Positions 1 to 13,371 of a stretch of DNA of 64,000 nucleotides are shown here, piece after piece. Under the pieces are notes generated by a model that saw only the letters and a list, made by a program, of their open reading frames with translations, was not told the DNA's origin and ran no database searches. This DNA comes from Isoetes taiwanensis (taxonomy: Eukaryota > Streptophyta > Lycopodiopsida > Isoetales > Isoetaceae). Every line of letters starts with the position of its first letter. Position 1 is the first letter of the stretch. A program made the translations under genes and the position numbers. Where the stretch lies: positions 14,877,468 through 14,941,467 of the forward strand of contig JAJEKV010000005.1 of assembly GCA_021234155.1 (NCBI GenBank), in the 5' to 3' direction.

Positions 1-2232
<2,232 letters not shown>

Positions 2233-3237
2233 CATTAAGGTATGTTCTCTCTTGATTACTCATGAAATCAAATATCACGAAATGTAACATATACTTGGAT
2301 GTAATATAGGTATGTTATATCTACTCTTAGGTGGGAGTACTACCGAGCTACATTATCTTTTCTTTGTGGAAAGAAATCAATAGTCCTCAATAGATAGCAT
2401 GTTGCCACTGGCACCACTGCAGCAAATGTTGTTTATCGCTAAGGTGCGTTGTCTTTGATTCATAGAACTTCACTAAGTAACATCAATAAATTATAAGATC
2501 TTTAAGGGATATAGTGTGGCCACCAGTACGATGATATATCGATAAGGTATGTTATCTTTGCTTTTGACACAATTGTGTGCATGTATAAGCCAGTTTCCTT
2601 TTTTGTTTGATGTACTATATCCACAGCCTCTAACATCTGTGATGGATGCCATCTTACTTATTTACTATGTTATTCCCGTCACTTACAAGATTGAAGGAAA
2701 TGCACATTGCAGTGACAGTCATTGGGTGGCATGAGTGATCTGCGTTGGATACGGGTGCCCCCTGTCCAGGTTCAAAACCCACTTATTATCATTGTGTGAA
2801 GACTTTACTAATCAATGAATTAAAATATGTTATGTGGCCACCAGTATCCATGTGCTATATTCAAAGACATGGCCTTACTTTTTGTTTGATGACTTTCAGT
2901 GTCATATGGCCTACGTAAGTGCTTTTGTGCCGCTTGCATGCAGGTATTAGGTTAGCATACGCTAGTCTTCTGAAGGATTTGTTCTCAACCAATGTAGTGT
3001 ATTAATTTCCTGTTGTGTCATATCACCAACAGAAGAGTTAACAAGCATATTCATTCTAATTGAACCTACATTTGCATCACATCATCCCTCTATAAAATGT
3101 CTGGAATGGAATTAACGTACCCTACAGCCATATGGTCTGGCTTGCTACTTGAAGGTATTACAAACTTTTGGAACTTCAATTGTTGTTTTGCAGTCTTAAT
3201 CTTCTTCATGATTTATGCATTGGGCTTATTCCATTTC
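2233..3237. other. Repeat-derived spacer with recurring AAGGTRYGTT segments
   Basis: I see no gene here. The motif AAGGTATGTT/AAGGTGCGTTGTCTTTG recurs near 2239, 2311, 2441 and 2546, and again at 3590, each time followed by related text. A degenerate copy of the tRNA-like module described below lies at about 2715-2790 (GGATACGGGTG, then GGTTCAAAACCCAC, then TTATCATTG). The stretch therefore looks like older copies of the repeat that is tandemly duplicated at 3238-3971. Confidence 0.5.
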
Positions 3238-3318
3238 AAGCGTGTGCAATAGATGGTATGCTGTATGGATACTATATGATTCCCCTTATGTGCAATTTGG
3301 AAGAAAAGCTTATCGCAG

Positions 3319-3387
3319 TGATAGTCTAGTGGTTAGGCTATTGGTTACGGGTGTGCCCCGCCCAAGCTCAAATCCCACTGACTATCA
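3319..3387 (+). other. tRNA-like module A, copy 1
   Basis: These 69 nt can form a perfect 7-bp acceptor-like stem, TGATAGT with ACTATCA. An A-box-like segment (TAGTGGTTAGG) and a degenerate B box (AGCTCAAATCC) follow. The B-box G-to-A and T-to-C changes, and the lack of a clean anticodon arm, argue for a tRNA-derived repeat and against a working tRNA gene. Confidence 0.5.
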
Positions 3388-3418
3388 TTAGATGGCATGA
3401 ATGATCTCTGTTCACGGT

Positions 3419-3488
3419 GATCATAATCGAGTGGTTAGACCATTGGATACGGGTGTGCCCGCCCAGGTTCAAACCCCACTGGTTATCA
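3419..3488 (+). other. tRNA-like module B, copy 1
   Basis: This is a 70-nt segment with a partial acceptor-like pairing (TGAT with ATCA), the A-box-like GAGTGGTTAGACC and a good B box (GGTTCAAACCC). It lies 31 nt after module A in the same repeat unit. It is probably a diverged duplicate of module A. Confidence 0.45.
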
Positions 3489-3730
3489 TTGCGTGACATG
3501 GTCAAAAAAATAAATGGGACTACAAAGTGGGAATCATATGGTCACTATGATCATTATCTTTCTATTGTACAGGCACTAGAAAGTTCACCGAGGTACGTTA
3601 TCTTTGCTATTCAAACAAATATATGCACATATATGTATACATATCCTCCAAGCCCGTGCAATAGATGGTATGCTATATGGTTACTATATGACTCCCCTTA
3701 TATGCACTTTGGAAGAAAAGCTTATCGCAA

Positions 3731-3799
3731 TGATAGTCTAGTGGTTAGGCTATTGGTTACGGGTGTGCCCTGCCCAAGCTCAAATCCCACTGGCTATCA
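3731..3799 (+). other. tRNA-like module A, copy 2
   Basis: This is the second tandem copy of the module at 3319. Its 3-prime strand reads GCTATCA instead of ACTATCA, which weakens the acceptor-like stem by one pair. The rest of the module is nearly identical. Confidence 0.5.
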
Positions 3800-3829
3800 T
3801 TAGATGACGTGAATGATCTCTATTCACGG

Positions 3830-3901
3830 TGATCATAATCGAGTGGTAAGACCATTGGATACAGGTGTGCCCCGCCCAGTTTCAAAACCCACTGGTTATC
3901 A
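3830..3901 (+). other. tRNA-like module B, copy 2
   Basis: This is the second tandem copy of the module at 3419. Its B box has decayed from GGTTCAAACCC to GTTTCAAAACC. Confidence 0.45.
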
Positions 3902-4168
3902 TTGCGTGACATGGTTAAAATAATAAATGGAACTACATAGTGGGAATCATATAGTCACTATGATCAGCATCCACAGGCACTAGTAGGAACGCAGGTTCAA
4001 ATCCTGCATGTTCTAACACATATGTATGATGTAGTGATTAGAAATGCTCTTCTCCAAAATCGTATGAGGTAAATATGAGAAATTCTTTACTCCAAGATTT
4101 TGGTAAAGAGAAATGTTTGCGGCGGCCTTGGCCGCCGCGATAAATTTCTTGTATGAATATTATTATTT

Positions 4169-4863
4169 GGGAAAATTCCAATCATACCCCTCAATTTTGC
4201 GAAAATTCCAAAAATACCCTCCAAAAAATGAAGAGCATTTTTTGAAAAAAGGTAATAGAGATTTTGTTGCTCCTCGAATCAAAAGTTGTCTTCATAAACA
4301 TCATAGATTAGGATAAGATCTTCTGAACAACATTAAATTCATCGAAATTGGAGTTGAAATTCACAAGTTATGCTCATTTACGTCATTTTTATAGTTACTT
4401 AAAACACTATAACTTGAAGATTCCAAGGGGGGTTCACCTTGAAATCCCGTATGAACCATCTGAGTTATAAGAAATGGGTTATTTTTGGAGAGTTTCGTAC
4501 GAAAATATATGGAAAGGGGTGGTTTTTTTATGACATTTTGCAATATTTTAAGCCTGTAGATTTTCGATATGGGTATTTTTCTAGTTCTTTTGGACCGTAT
4601 ACTATGGGTTTTCTTGCTACCCCAGTAACGCAGATGGCATGTCCATATTGTATATAGGTGAATCCCCCGGGGAAGATTCCAACTCCATTTTGGATGATTC
4701 TACTACTATTGAATAGCTCTCACTCATATATACAAGTTTCATGAAGGACACCTTTTTAGCTGGTTGACCACAAGAAAGTTATTGCCATTTGAGCTAAATA
4801 CCCTATTTCTAGGGGTATTTTTGGAATATTTGTAAACTTGAGGGGTATATTTGGAATTTTCCC
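4169..4863. mobile_element. Mutator-like MITE with ~50-bp TIRs and 9-bp TSD
   Basis: The left end GGGAAAATTCCAATCATACC and the right end GTATATTTGGAATTTTCCC are inverted repeats that match over about 50 bp. The element is flanked by the direct repeat TTATTATTT at 4160-4168 and 4864-4872. Long TIRs with a 9-bp target duplication are typical of Mutator-like elements. It carries no transposase and holds a second, unrelated MITE at 4426-4672. Confidence 0.85.
4426..4672. mobile_element. 247-bp MITE nested in the Mutator-like MITE (GGGGGGTTCACCT family)
   Basis: The element begins AGGGGGGTTCACCT and ends AGGTGAATCCCCCGGGG. It is flanked by AAGATTCCA at 4417-4425 and 4673-4681, a 9-bp target duplication. 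The same ends delimit the 3.9-kb element at 46,351-50,281, and a third copy of the right end is at about 23,811-23,827. The sequence before the right end (AACGCAGATGGCATGTCC) is also shared with those copies. Confidence 0.8.
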
Positions 4864-4872
4864 TTATTATTT

Positions 4873-6374
4873 TGAGAAAATTGCCTTTTGTTTTTTTGGG
4901 GGAAGGAGGGGGCGGCATTCTGTGCCTTGGTGCCCAGCTTCAGCCACAGTTTTGGTACCAGCTTTCGCTCACAAAAGCTCTGGAATCGTGTACCCAGAAG
5001 TTCTAGAATCGTGCTTCTTCATAAAAAATGAACTAAAAATCCTGGTGCACGTTAGATGGGCAGGAGGTGAACGGGGATGGTCAGGTGATATGCCTACTTT
5101 GAAGGCTCACAACTTCAGGTGTAGACACCCGATTTTTCTGATTTTTGTTTCTCTTAGCAAATCAGGTCTCGAGCTTTCCGGAATCGTGCTTTCTTTCCTG
5201 TTTTGATCAGAAAATCCAAGCCTCGGTTCTGTCCAAACCTTGGTGGGCACCCCCAAAGGCTACTACGTGATATTTCAATTACTTTTCCATATGCCCGGGT
5301 CAACAAAATCTCCCTTGTTAATTTGGGATTTTTTGGTGTAGCAAAAAAAAGTTTTTGGATTTATTTTTAAGTTATTTTTGGTGGACGGAAAGAATTTTCG
5401 TTTGCCAAAAATCAGAAGTATGCTTTCACTATAATTTTGTTTTCGTGTCTCTGAGGAGAGATGTGTGGAGCCCGAATAGGCAACTCTGATTTGGGTCCAT
5501 ATGGGCGTCGATTTGGTTTGGCATGGATACCATAGCTCAGTAGTAGAAGGTTTTTAATGAGTTGCAAATATTCGTCTGCATGCTTACGTGCAGGTCTTCC
5601 GCCTTCGCATCTTATCTTTCGATTATTCTTTTTCTTCTGTTGACATGCACTTCATTGGGTGTTGTATTTTCGTCGGATTCAGAGAGCCCACTAGACAGAG
5701 GGGCATAGATATTTGCATTTGAAGGTAATAGACATGGATTTTGGTACTAGAACAGAGTGTGTTGAAGGTATTTCCTTGGATTTGAGGCATAATGCAATTG
5801 CTATTCTGGTGTGGTTATTTCATATTTCATCATCTTTTTGTTTCCATGAAAATTTATTTCATGATTCTGATGGCTTGCATTGCCAGATTGGCATTTCATT
5901 TTAGGGCCATAGATTTGTACAATTGACATGCAATACTGAGACAACTTTGGTAACTGTATTTGGTCATCTTTGATAGGTTCCTTTGTGCATCCTGTTTAAA
6001 ATAGCTAGGCTACCCTATCTGATAATGCCTATGCATCTGTTGCATGCCAAGTTGCTCCTTGCTACATGCCAACTTGCCTCCTACCAGTTAGTTCACTAAG
6101 GGATGTGCTATATGTAGCCCTTAAATTTTGTTTTCCTAGGGGTGGAAATGTTTTTTGTATTTTTCCTCGTGAGGGTGAGGATTTCCAATACAGCTTTCAA
6201 TTACAGTTTGATAATCATTGCCCTAGCCGATGTTGTACTTTGTTGTATAAAACCATGTTTAATCCTCACTTTGGTTCCATTATTTTAGCAAATTCTTATG
6301 GCCACATAACATCTAGGAATGACAGGTCGGGATGATTTACTTGCAAGTACCTTCTTTTGAATTATATTATTGAT
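4873..6374. other. Anonymous intergenic DNA
   Basis: I see no gene, RNA or complete repeat. The open frames are short and T-rich, and they lack recognisable domains. Upstream of the MITE, at about 4121-4140, is a 9-bp GC stem (GCGGCGGCC-TT-GGCCGCCGC). The text around it (GAAATGTTTG, then AAATTTCTTGTA) recurs at 16,594-16,640. Confidence 0.4.
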
Positions 6375-6379
6375 TTTTC

Positions 6380-7107
6380 TGATACGTTTGAAGAAATTGC
6401 AACAATAAAGAACCTCAGCTTACAATCAACACTGAGTCAAAGTATGAACAAAAAGGAAATAAATTCAGTTATTCATAGGTACTCAATCGGCATTAATCTG
6501 GAACAACTTGATAAGAGCTCTCTTGTCCACCCAACCGGGTTCAAGCATGCACAGGAAATCGTTATCCTGTCACCAACAAGGATCTTTCTCTTAACAGCAG
6601 CAAGGCGGTACTGGCATGGGCTGTGGCTGGTATGGCAGTAGTCTAAAGCAGGATCAAAGGCAGATAGCAGGGCTAGGTCGAAAGCTTTAGGCAATAACAG
6701 AGCTTAACAAGGGTGGATCGATTGACTGAATGCTAGCTTTCTCACTTATTTATACAGACTAAAAGGCCTGCTTCCGGATTGCCCTTTCTTACTTTTGATA
6801 ATAGCTTCTTAAAAAAAGGCAAGGAGAATCAAACAAAGGGAAGTCGGCCAGAAATAGCTTTTCGACTGTAAAAAGGTAAAGGCTGGCAAATAGAGGCAGA
6901 TCGGCTTAAAATAGAAGGGATTCGGCGTTGCTCTAGCAGATCCGGCAGAACTGGGTTAGTCTGTGTCGATTTTGTTCCAACAAATCAGCATCCCGTTATC
7001 AGCCATATTATAACTTTAGGCAAATATATTTTCCCTATATGTTTCTATACGCCCTTGCCATTAAATCCTTGCTGGCTTGAACCACTCCCCAGAGCTGCTC
7101 TGTATCA
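6380..7107 (-). repeat. 3-prime LTR of the gag-only element
   Basis: The 728-bp LTR has TGATAC/GTATCA ends. It differs from the right LTR by scattered substitutions, and it lacks a short segment, GGGTGCTCCC, that the right LTR has near 13,854. Confidence 0.85.
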
Positions 7108-7123
7108 AGTCCTTCCCTTCTTT
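7108..7123 (-). other. Polypurine tract of the gag-only element
   Basis: On the minus strand the sequence AAAGAAGGGAAGGACT directly precedes the 3-prime LTR. This is where the plus-strand primer is expected. Confidence 0.7.
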
Positions 7124-7374
7124 CAGTCGACGAACCTCGATCGCTCTATAACCTGGAAGAAATTCTGGTAAAACCCTTTTAATTGTCATGAGAGAGATGT
7201 ACTGGTCCTTCCCTTCTTAAGACCAATCTCCTTTCCCTGAGAATGTTCTTTTTCTGATCCTTCAAGGCATGGTCTGCACTTTAACAGAAAAATCTCCATG
7301 CTGATCCATCAAGCAAGCGTCCCTCGCTTGAACAGCCATGGCATTCCCAGCCCTTTCTGATATTCCAAGTAGGT

Positions 7375-7393
7375 CCCCCCCCCCCCCCCCCCC
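7375..7393. repeat. 19-base C homopolymer
   Basis: This is an uninterrupted run of C in the 3-prime untranslated part of the gag-only element. It is G-rich on the coding strand, and its length may be affected by sequencing or polymerase error. Confidence 0.8.
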
Positions 7394-8135
7394 ACCACTC
7401 TGGGACGAGAAAGTAAATCCCTTTCGAACAAGAAAGATAGTTTCCTTCCATTAGGAAGCAATAAAATTTTTCATTCTATTCAAATAAAGAAAATCACACA
7501 TATTCAGATAGTTATGCATAACCTACTAAAACTCAAACCAAACTAAGATAAATGACCAATAGTTAACCGATAGTTAATCGGCTTCTCTCAAACTCCCTGG
7601 CTGCAGCTTTGTCAGCTTTCCCATGAGAGCTATCAGATGTTTCTGCGATAGTATGCATTAACACTTTTCCTTTGTCTTCCTTGTTCTTGGGAACTTCAAT
7701 TTCAGTTTGGGGCTTGTCTGTAGGTATCTGCTTCTTTGGGCAAAAAGCTTTGAAGTGAGTCCCACCGCATATGTAGCAACTCTTTCCGGTGCATTTGCCC
7801 GTTCCTGAGTTGTACCCCTATTTCTGGTGTTCGAGTCTCTACGATCGTCGTTGAATCTAACTCTTTTTGCTCCATTATTATCAGTGTCGCGCTTGCCATT
7901 ATTTTCCCAGGGGTAACCTTCCCATATATCATATTTGGCTCCCTTGGAATTAAGCTTTCTTTTTGCGGCTTTGGCTTTCCGTACCGCCTCGTCCAATGTT
8001 TGGTGTTCAATGAGCTTAAGTTCTGCGTATAGATCGTCCCTTAACCCAGACATAAATTTCCTTGTTAACTCCTTATCGTTGAGACCTTCCACTTGAACCG
8101 ACAGGTGTTAAATTTGCTTGTGTACTGATAGACAG

Positions 8136-8582
8136 TGTTAGCCCTTTGGGCTAAACATATGTATGAGTGGCATAGGCCACATGTATTCATCACATTGGAC
8201 CACTTGATCTAGGGCCCAGATTTAGCCCATATATATGGTAGGTGGCATATGCCACATGTATTTGTCATATTGGACCCCACAATCTATGGCCCAGATTTAG
8301 CCTAGATCTGTGGACGGTGAGATGTCAGTTAGGGTTAGGGTTTTGCTCTACTATTTAGAGAGAGCATTTCCTCTCATTGTTTAGGTTTTTGCTCACGTTT
8401 TGGAGCACCTCCTTTTGGAGCATCAATATGATTATGTTTTGTTCATTCTTTGCTTTGTTCTTGTTCTTGGAGTTTCTTCACATCTTCTTTTGTTGATCCA
8501 TGAGCATTTGTGGCAGCCTTGTGGCATCCGGCAGTCATGGACTGCTGCTGCAAGGTGATGCCAAGAACCCCAAACATCAACA
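8136..8582 (+). repeat. 5-prime LTR of the nested LARD-like element
   Basis: A 447-bp LTR from TGTTAGCC to CATCAACA. Confidence 0.92.
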
Positions 8583-8583
8583 C

Positions 8584-8601
8584 TGGCGCCTCATGCCGGG
8601 G
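8584..8601 (+). other. Primer-binding site of the LARD-like element
   Basis: TGGCGCCTCATGCCGGGG lies one base after the LTR. It resembles the complement of a tRNA-Asp 3-prime end (TGGCGCCGTTGCCGGGG is the usual plant form) with three central differences. The tRNA assignment is an inference. Confidence 0.6.
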
Positions 8602-10559
8602 TCTCTTGGGCTCATGATCACTCTTGTTTTTTATTTCAAGCATCTCCAAAAGTTTTCAAGAAAAAATTTGGTTCTACATCGACACTGTCTTCACTCCTCA
8701 TCTCTGCTAGATCTGCCCACGTTTTTAAAAAAGGGGCGAACTAAGATTGTTATTCGTCACATATGGGTTCATTATCCACCTTGTTTTTACTATCCATACT
8801 CTGTTCTGTGTAAACATTCAAGCCACGAGCATATCTTTGTTCCATTTATTTGGGTTCCTCATAGACACATTTTATTTTTGCTATCCTGTGTTTTCTGTGT
8901 TCTGTCTATACATTCAGGCCTAGAAGCCCCATTTCTTCTGCGACATTTGAAAGAGAGATATGGTTCTTCTGCAATGTCCTTGATTTTCTGCCAGCACAGA
9001 TTTTCTGCCCAGAGGCCCAACGGCTCTGCACAGATCTTCTTCTCAGCACAGAGGCCCAACGGCTCTGCAATTTTTCCTGCTCAACGGCTTGCAGCAGTTT
9101 TTAAGCTGCGGTAAAAGCCCACCATCACGGCCATCTCGCAGATGTATTTTATTGTGGAATGGGACTCTGTTTTTGCACAGACCGTAGCCCATAATCATTG
9201 CTCGTTTGCTTCACCACTTAGTTCTGCATTGAAGTCTTTTTGCATACTCTGTTATATGTCAGCACAGGCAACGCTATCATTGGGAATTCTTCCTGATTGA
9301 TCCTTCCATAATGGTCTCTACAGACCCAGTCAATCCATTTTCAAGATTTTCTGCCTTCTATGTCTTTCCACACAGTAGCTGCAAGTTCGGCAAAAAGATC
9401 AACAGCCTAGTCACTGTAAAGAAATCGGATCTGCATTGGATTTGACGGCCATGACCTTGCTTGGGCAAGCAACGCACTTCAGACTCAGCCCAACGGCTCA
9501 TCTGCAGGTATTTTGGCAGCCCTGTCTTGTGGGCTGAAGCTCTGTTTTTTTTGAAGAGCACAGGCATTCTTATTCTAGCATCTTCTTCATCTCAAAAACT
9601 TGCTGAGCAACGAGCCGACATTCACCACATGCAACTACGTTCACTTGGGTTTCTGGACATTCTTCAGGCAACATTCCTGGATTTGTTCTGTGCCATGCAG
9701 GGAGCTGGATTTGCTTTCTGCAGCAAATTGGGGCAAAAGCCCCATCATTTCATTTCGGCAGTTTGCTCCATTATTAGACAGCTTGTACACGAAAATCAGA
9801 GCTAAGGATTCGCACCATTTCATTTCTTTCAAGAACTTTTTCCCTTGTTCCATCCTTGTCCTGCCCACCGGAAAGCAACCAGTTATTCATTCATACTATT
9901 ACGTTGCAGATGTTACAGTTGTCGTTTGCAGTACGGGAGATGCTCTTTGGGTCTTCAGCCTGTTCTTCATCAACATATTCTGTGATTTTTGCCCCATATT
10001 TTCTTCAAACACATGTGGCTTTGATAAATTCGATTTCCTATACCGATCTATGAGATTAAGAAACAGCAAGCACCTCCATTTTCTTGGGGCAGACCCTTTA
10101 TTGGCTCAAAGATGCCACAAATCGATTGTGTTTTTGCACAGTTCTGTCTATCACCAGTCCGAGATCTGCAAACAGACTAAATTTTTGGGCTCATTTCTCA
10201 CACCCACATGGAGTTGCAGACTTTGTATCCAGCTGCACAAGGCGTTCCATAGTCTAGCATAAGGCGGCTTTCTTCCCAAGTATCTCTGTATGACAGAGCC
10301 TTCATGGCCAGACGATGTAGCCCAAGAACAGGGGTTTCTACACCACCAATTCATTCTGGGATCGAGATGCACACCTGTCTAAATGAACTCATCAACAACA
10401 GAATTCTCGGCTGTCCTGGAGTATCTTTCAAAGCCAAATCTTGATCAATTCATGCACCTATACCATCATGACGCTTACTCTCATTTTTATCGAGCAAAAC
10501 CATGCAACAGCAGTCCTTGGATCTCTGGAGCACGGCATGCCCAAAGCATATCAAAACCT

Positions 10560-11440
10560 CTGCACACAAAACTTTCATTTCCATGGCCCTTTGGCGTGGA
10601 AAATTTTTTCACGGCCTTCCAAGGTCGACCCACAGCCTTCGACAGCCCAGAATCCATGATCTTCACAGTCCACTGCCCATCCCAGGCCACATTTCATTGC
10701 GTGGAAGTCCACCCAGACGGATTTCCAAGGCCCCTTGGCATAGATCTCACCACTCTGATGGTAAACGGCATCACGGCATCACCACGGCCCTTTTGGCGTG
10801 GACATTTTCTTTCACGGCCTGTCACGGCGTGGCCTCAGCACCTCAAAGCAAACTGTCCGTCACAGCATCAGAGCCCCACGGCCCATCACGGCGTGGCTTC
10901 CAGTCTGCAAAATCTTACCAGCGTGCATCTGCAAAAAAAACTTCGTAGAAGCCCACGGCCATCACGGCGTGGCTTCGAGTCTGCAATATCTTCACAGCGT
11001 GAACCACGGCCCCACGGCGTGGCCTCAATATCAAAGACCTCACGGGCGTGGCCTTTGCGTGACCCACAGCCCCCACGGCCCCCACGGCGTGGCCTCTCCG
11101 CCATGGCAACTTGTTACATCAAAAACCCACGGCCCATCCCCTTGGCGTGGAACATTCCTCTCTTGTCACACCTCTTGTCATGTTTTTTTTATGACATCTT
11201 TATGATTTTCTTTCCTAGAGAGACTTCGACACTTGAATATTCCACATGGCCCATATTTTTGGTGTTTTTCACCCCTTCTAATGATCAAGCCATTTTTTTA
11301 CACACAAGAATATCTGGTCCTATCATTCTGCCTTTGGAGGTAAAATTTCATGCAACTGTGACTTCAAACATCACGGCCCCACGGCGTGAGTCCTACAAAA
11401 TTGTCATGGCCCCTCACGGCGTGACTTCAAGCACAAACTT
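10560..11440 (+). repeat. CACGGC/GCGTGGC-rich repeat array inside the LARD-like element
   Basis: The motif CACGGCGTGGC and variants (CACGGCCC, CACGGGCGTGGCC, TTGGCGTGGA) recur about every 40-80 bases, for example at about 10,822, 10,889, 10,964, 11,018 and 11,080. The array keeps a 397-codon frame open (10,383-11,576). That frame has low-complexity His/Pro/Arg-rich content, and other frames are open too, so I treat it as repeat DNA and not as a gene. Confidence 0.65.
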
Positions 11441-11549
11441 TCGATCCACTTTTGACGCAAGCAGCATCTGGAGCATCTTTTTGGCACATTTTGGGGGACG
11501 CCTCATCTTTTGCCTGATTCTTATATCTGCTTTGCACCTTTGTACCAAC

Positions 11550-11960
11550 AAATTTCAAGTTCCTGCAATGGCGTGAAGATGAATTCTGCCTTCCGCCCCT
11601 TCATGCATCAACCTCACATGGCCACATGGCATGTGCAGACCAATTTCAGCAATTTCTCTTTGGTGTCAACTTTTTCAAGTTCAACATTTTGATCAACCTC
11701 ATCCGTCCATCATACATGGCGGTCGAGCCTCTTTCAAGTTCAACCAATGGCGTGAAGATGACTTATAGCCTTCTGCGCCTTCAATTTCAACTCCTTCAAG
11801 TTCAACTATTTGCTCAAACTCTTTCAAGTTCAACACATGGCGTGAAGCTGACTTGCCTTCCGCCCCTTCAATCACTTATGTTTCAACTCCTTGTTTCCAC
11901 TTTTCAAGTTCAACACTGGCGTGAAGATGACTTAGGACCTTTCGCCCCTTCAACAATTTT
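11550..11960 (+). repeat. Degenerate tandem repeat TTCAAGTTCAAC / GGCGTGAAGATGACTT
   Basis: Four segments (about 11,569, 11,749, 11,838 and 11,918) share GGCGTGAAG followed by WTGA. They are preceded by TTCAAGTTCAAC or a close relative, and each is followed by TTCYGCCCCTTCA or similar. The spacing is about 80-180 bases. The GGCGTG core is shared with the upstream array, so both may come from one amplified motif. Confidence 0.6.
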
Positions 11961-12270
11961 TCTTTCCAAATTTTTGTTCAACTCATTACAAGACACTTTG
12001 ATTGGCGCATGTATTCGGAGCTAAGTGGCAAGCTCTATGAGAAGTGGTGACAGCCTTCTCAACATTAGATTCGACTTCTATGGAATTAAAGGAGCTCGTG
12101 GCAAGCTCAAGAGAAGTGGTGACAGCCTTCTCAACCTCTCATGCTTTTGGTACTTCATCGACATTGGCATTTTTTGATCAAGAATTTTCGGCGACATTAT
12201 CGTTACCTCCCCTCACTTTGGCCACTGTTGTAAATGTTTAACCTGATGTTATAAAGGTTCTACATAGTTT

Positions 12271-12287
12271 GGTGTGGTGGGGGGGAG
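12271..12287 (+). other. Polypurine tract of the LARD-like element
   Basis: GGTGTGGTGGGGGGGAG directly abuts the 3-prime LTR. Confidence 0.75.
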
Positions 12288-12734
12288 TGTTAGCCCTTTG
12301 GGCTAAACATATGTATGAGTGGCATAGGCCACATGTATTCATCACATTGGACCACTTGATCTAGGGCCCAGATTTAGCCCATATATATGGTAGGTGGCAT
12401 ATGCCACATGTATTTGTCATATTGGACCCCACAATCTATGGCCCAGATTTAGCCTAGATCTGTGGACGGTGAGATGTCAGTTAGGGTTAGGGTTTTGCTC
12501 TACTATTTAGAGAGAGCATTTCCTCTCATTGTTTAGGTTTTTGCTCACGTTTTGGAGCATCTCCTTTTGGAGCATCAATATGATTATGTTTTGTTCATTC
12601 TTTGCTTTGTTCTTGTTCTTGGAGTTTCTTCACATCTTCTTTTGTTGATCCATGAGCATTTGTGGCAGCCTTGTGGCATCCGGCAGTCATGGACTGCTGC
12701 TGCAAGGTGATGCCAAGAACCCCAAACATCAACA
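12288..12734 (+). repeat. 3-prime LTR of the nested LARD-like element
   Basis: This 447-bp copy is nearly identical to 8136-8582. Confidence 0.92.
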
Positions 12735-13356
12735 GACAGATTCCCGTTCCCCTTGTGTGAATATATCCCATTCCCTTCGGAGGTCTACAAAATAACTTGC
12801 AGGTAAATTATGGCTTTCGAAGGCTCTTTTAAATTCCTGTCATGTCTTAATCACCGGGACCATTCTCTTCCTTCCCTGCCACCAAATTCGGGCTACATCA
12901 GTAAGATACTTATCCATTGCCTGAAGTTTCTGCAACTCAGTGGCTCCAACTCTTTCAAAAAAACTTTCCCATGTAGCTAGGAATCCTATAGCTATAGGGG
13001 GACTCCTCTTTTTCCCCGAGAAAGTTGGCATGCCCTCCACTTTTTGCAGCCATTTGATCCTGGCTGAGGCATTAGTTGGATTAGGAGAATTTGGCGGGGA
13101 ATTTGCAGGCGGCGGCGGATTAACAGGTGGAGGTTGATTTGGAAGTGGAGGCTGGGAGCTACTAGGTAAGAATCTATAAAGCAAAGCTATTTGCTCCAAC
13201 TTTGTTTGATAATCTTGCTCAGATGTAAGCGGTGTTAGAGCGATTTGATTAGCAATTTGCTTGGCTATAAAATCCACAGTTCTTAACGGCTACTGGTACT
13301 GATGATCAGAGATATTAAAGCGTTTGGCCATTGCACAAGTTATGGAAGAGAATCTA

Positions 13357-13369
13357 GGCTCTGATACCA
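13357..13369 (-). other. Primer-binding site (initiator Met-tRNA) of the gag-only element
   Basis: The minus strand reads TGGTATCAGAGCC two bases inside the right LTR. This is the standard plant Met-tRNA primer site. Confidence 0.85.
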
Positions 13370-13371
13370 CT

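Larger units (their letters stand above)
3238..3971. repeat. Tandem duplication of a ~413-bp unit carrying two tRNA-like modules
   Basis: Positions 3238-3559 repeat at 3652-3971 with only scattered substitutions. Each unit has a lead-in (GTGCAATAGATGGTATGCT), a first tRNA-like module, a linker containing ATGATCTCT-TTCACGG, and a second tRNA-like module. It ends with AAATGGRACTACAWAGTGGGAATCATA. A half-module with a good B box (GGTTCAAATCC, about 3985-3995) follows the second unit. A tRNA-derived SINE family is the likeliest origin. Confidence 0.75.
8136..12734 (+). mobile_element. Non-autonomous LTR element (LARD-like) nested in gag, very recent
   Basis: Two 447-bp LTRs (8136-8582 and 12,288-12,734) begin TGTTAGCC and end CATCAACA. 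They are flanked by GACAG (8131-8135 and 12,735-12,739). By eye I find one difference between the LTRs (C at about 8408, T at the matching place on the right), so the insertion is young. A PBS follows the left LTR and a G-rich polypurine tract precedes the right one. The 3.7-kb interior has no gag, protease, RT or integrase. It holds repeats instead, so its proteins must come from another element. Confidence 0.92.
7563..13277 (-). pseudogene. gag of the gag-only LTR element, split by a nested insertion
   Basis: Gag is the structural polyprotein that packages retrotransposon RNA. The N-terminal half starts at 13,277 (MDFIAKQIANQ). It contains a proline-rich stretch at about residues 38-66 and the Gag-core segment FLATWESFFERVGATELQK. 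The C-terminal half (about 8130-7563) holds a basic region and a CCHC zinc knuckle, CYICGGTHFKAFC, on the minus strand near 7775-7737. The two halves are separated by the 4.6-kb LTR element at 8136-12,734. If the insertion and one TSD copy are disregarded, the flanks form a continuous Gag core. The knuckle frame and the long C-terminal frame differ, so there is at least one frameshift. Confidence 0.75.

Noticed and set aside
3319-3901. Functional tRNA genes
   Set aside because: Acceptor-like stems and box sequences exist, but anticodon arms are poor, B boxes are mutated, and the modules are parts of a duplicated repeat.
4121-4140. Rho-independent terminator
   Set aside because: It has a GC stem but no U-tract role in a plant nuclear genome. 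It is part of a dispersed repeat that also occurs near 16.6 kb.
10383-11576. 397-codon open frame in the LARD-like element
   Set aside because: It runs through the CACGGC repeat array, has low-complexity composition, and is overlapped by other long frames on the same strand. The repeats explain the lack of stops.
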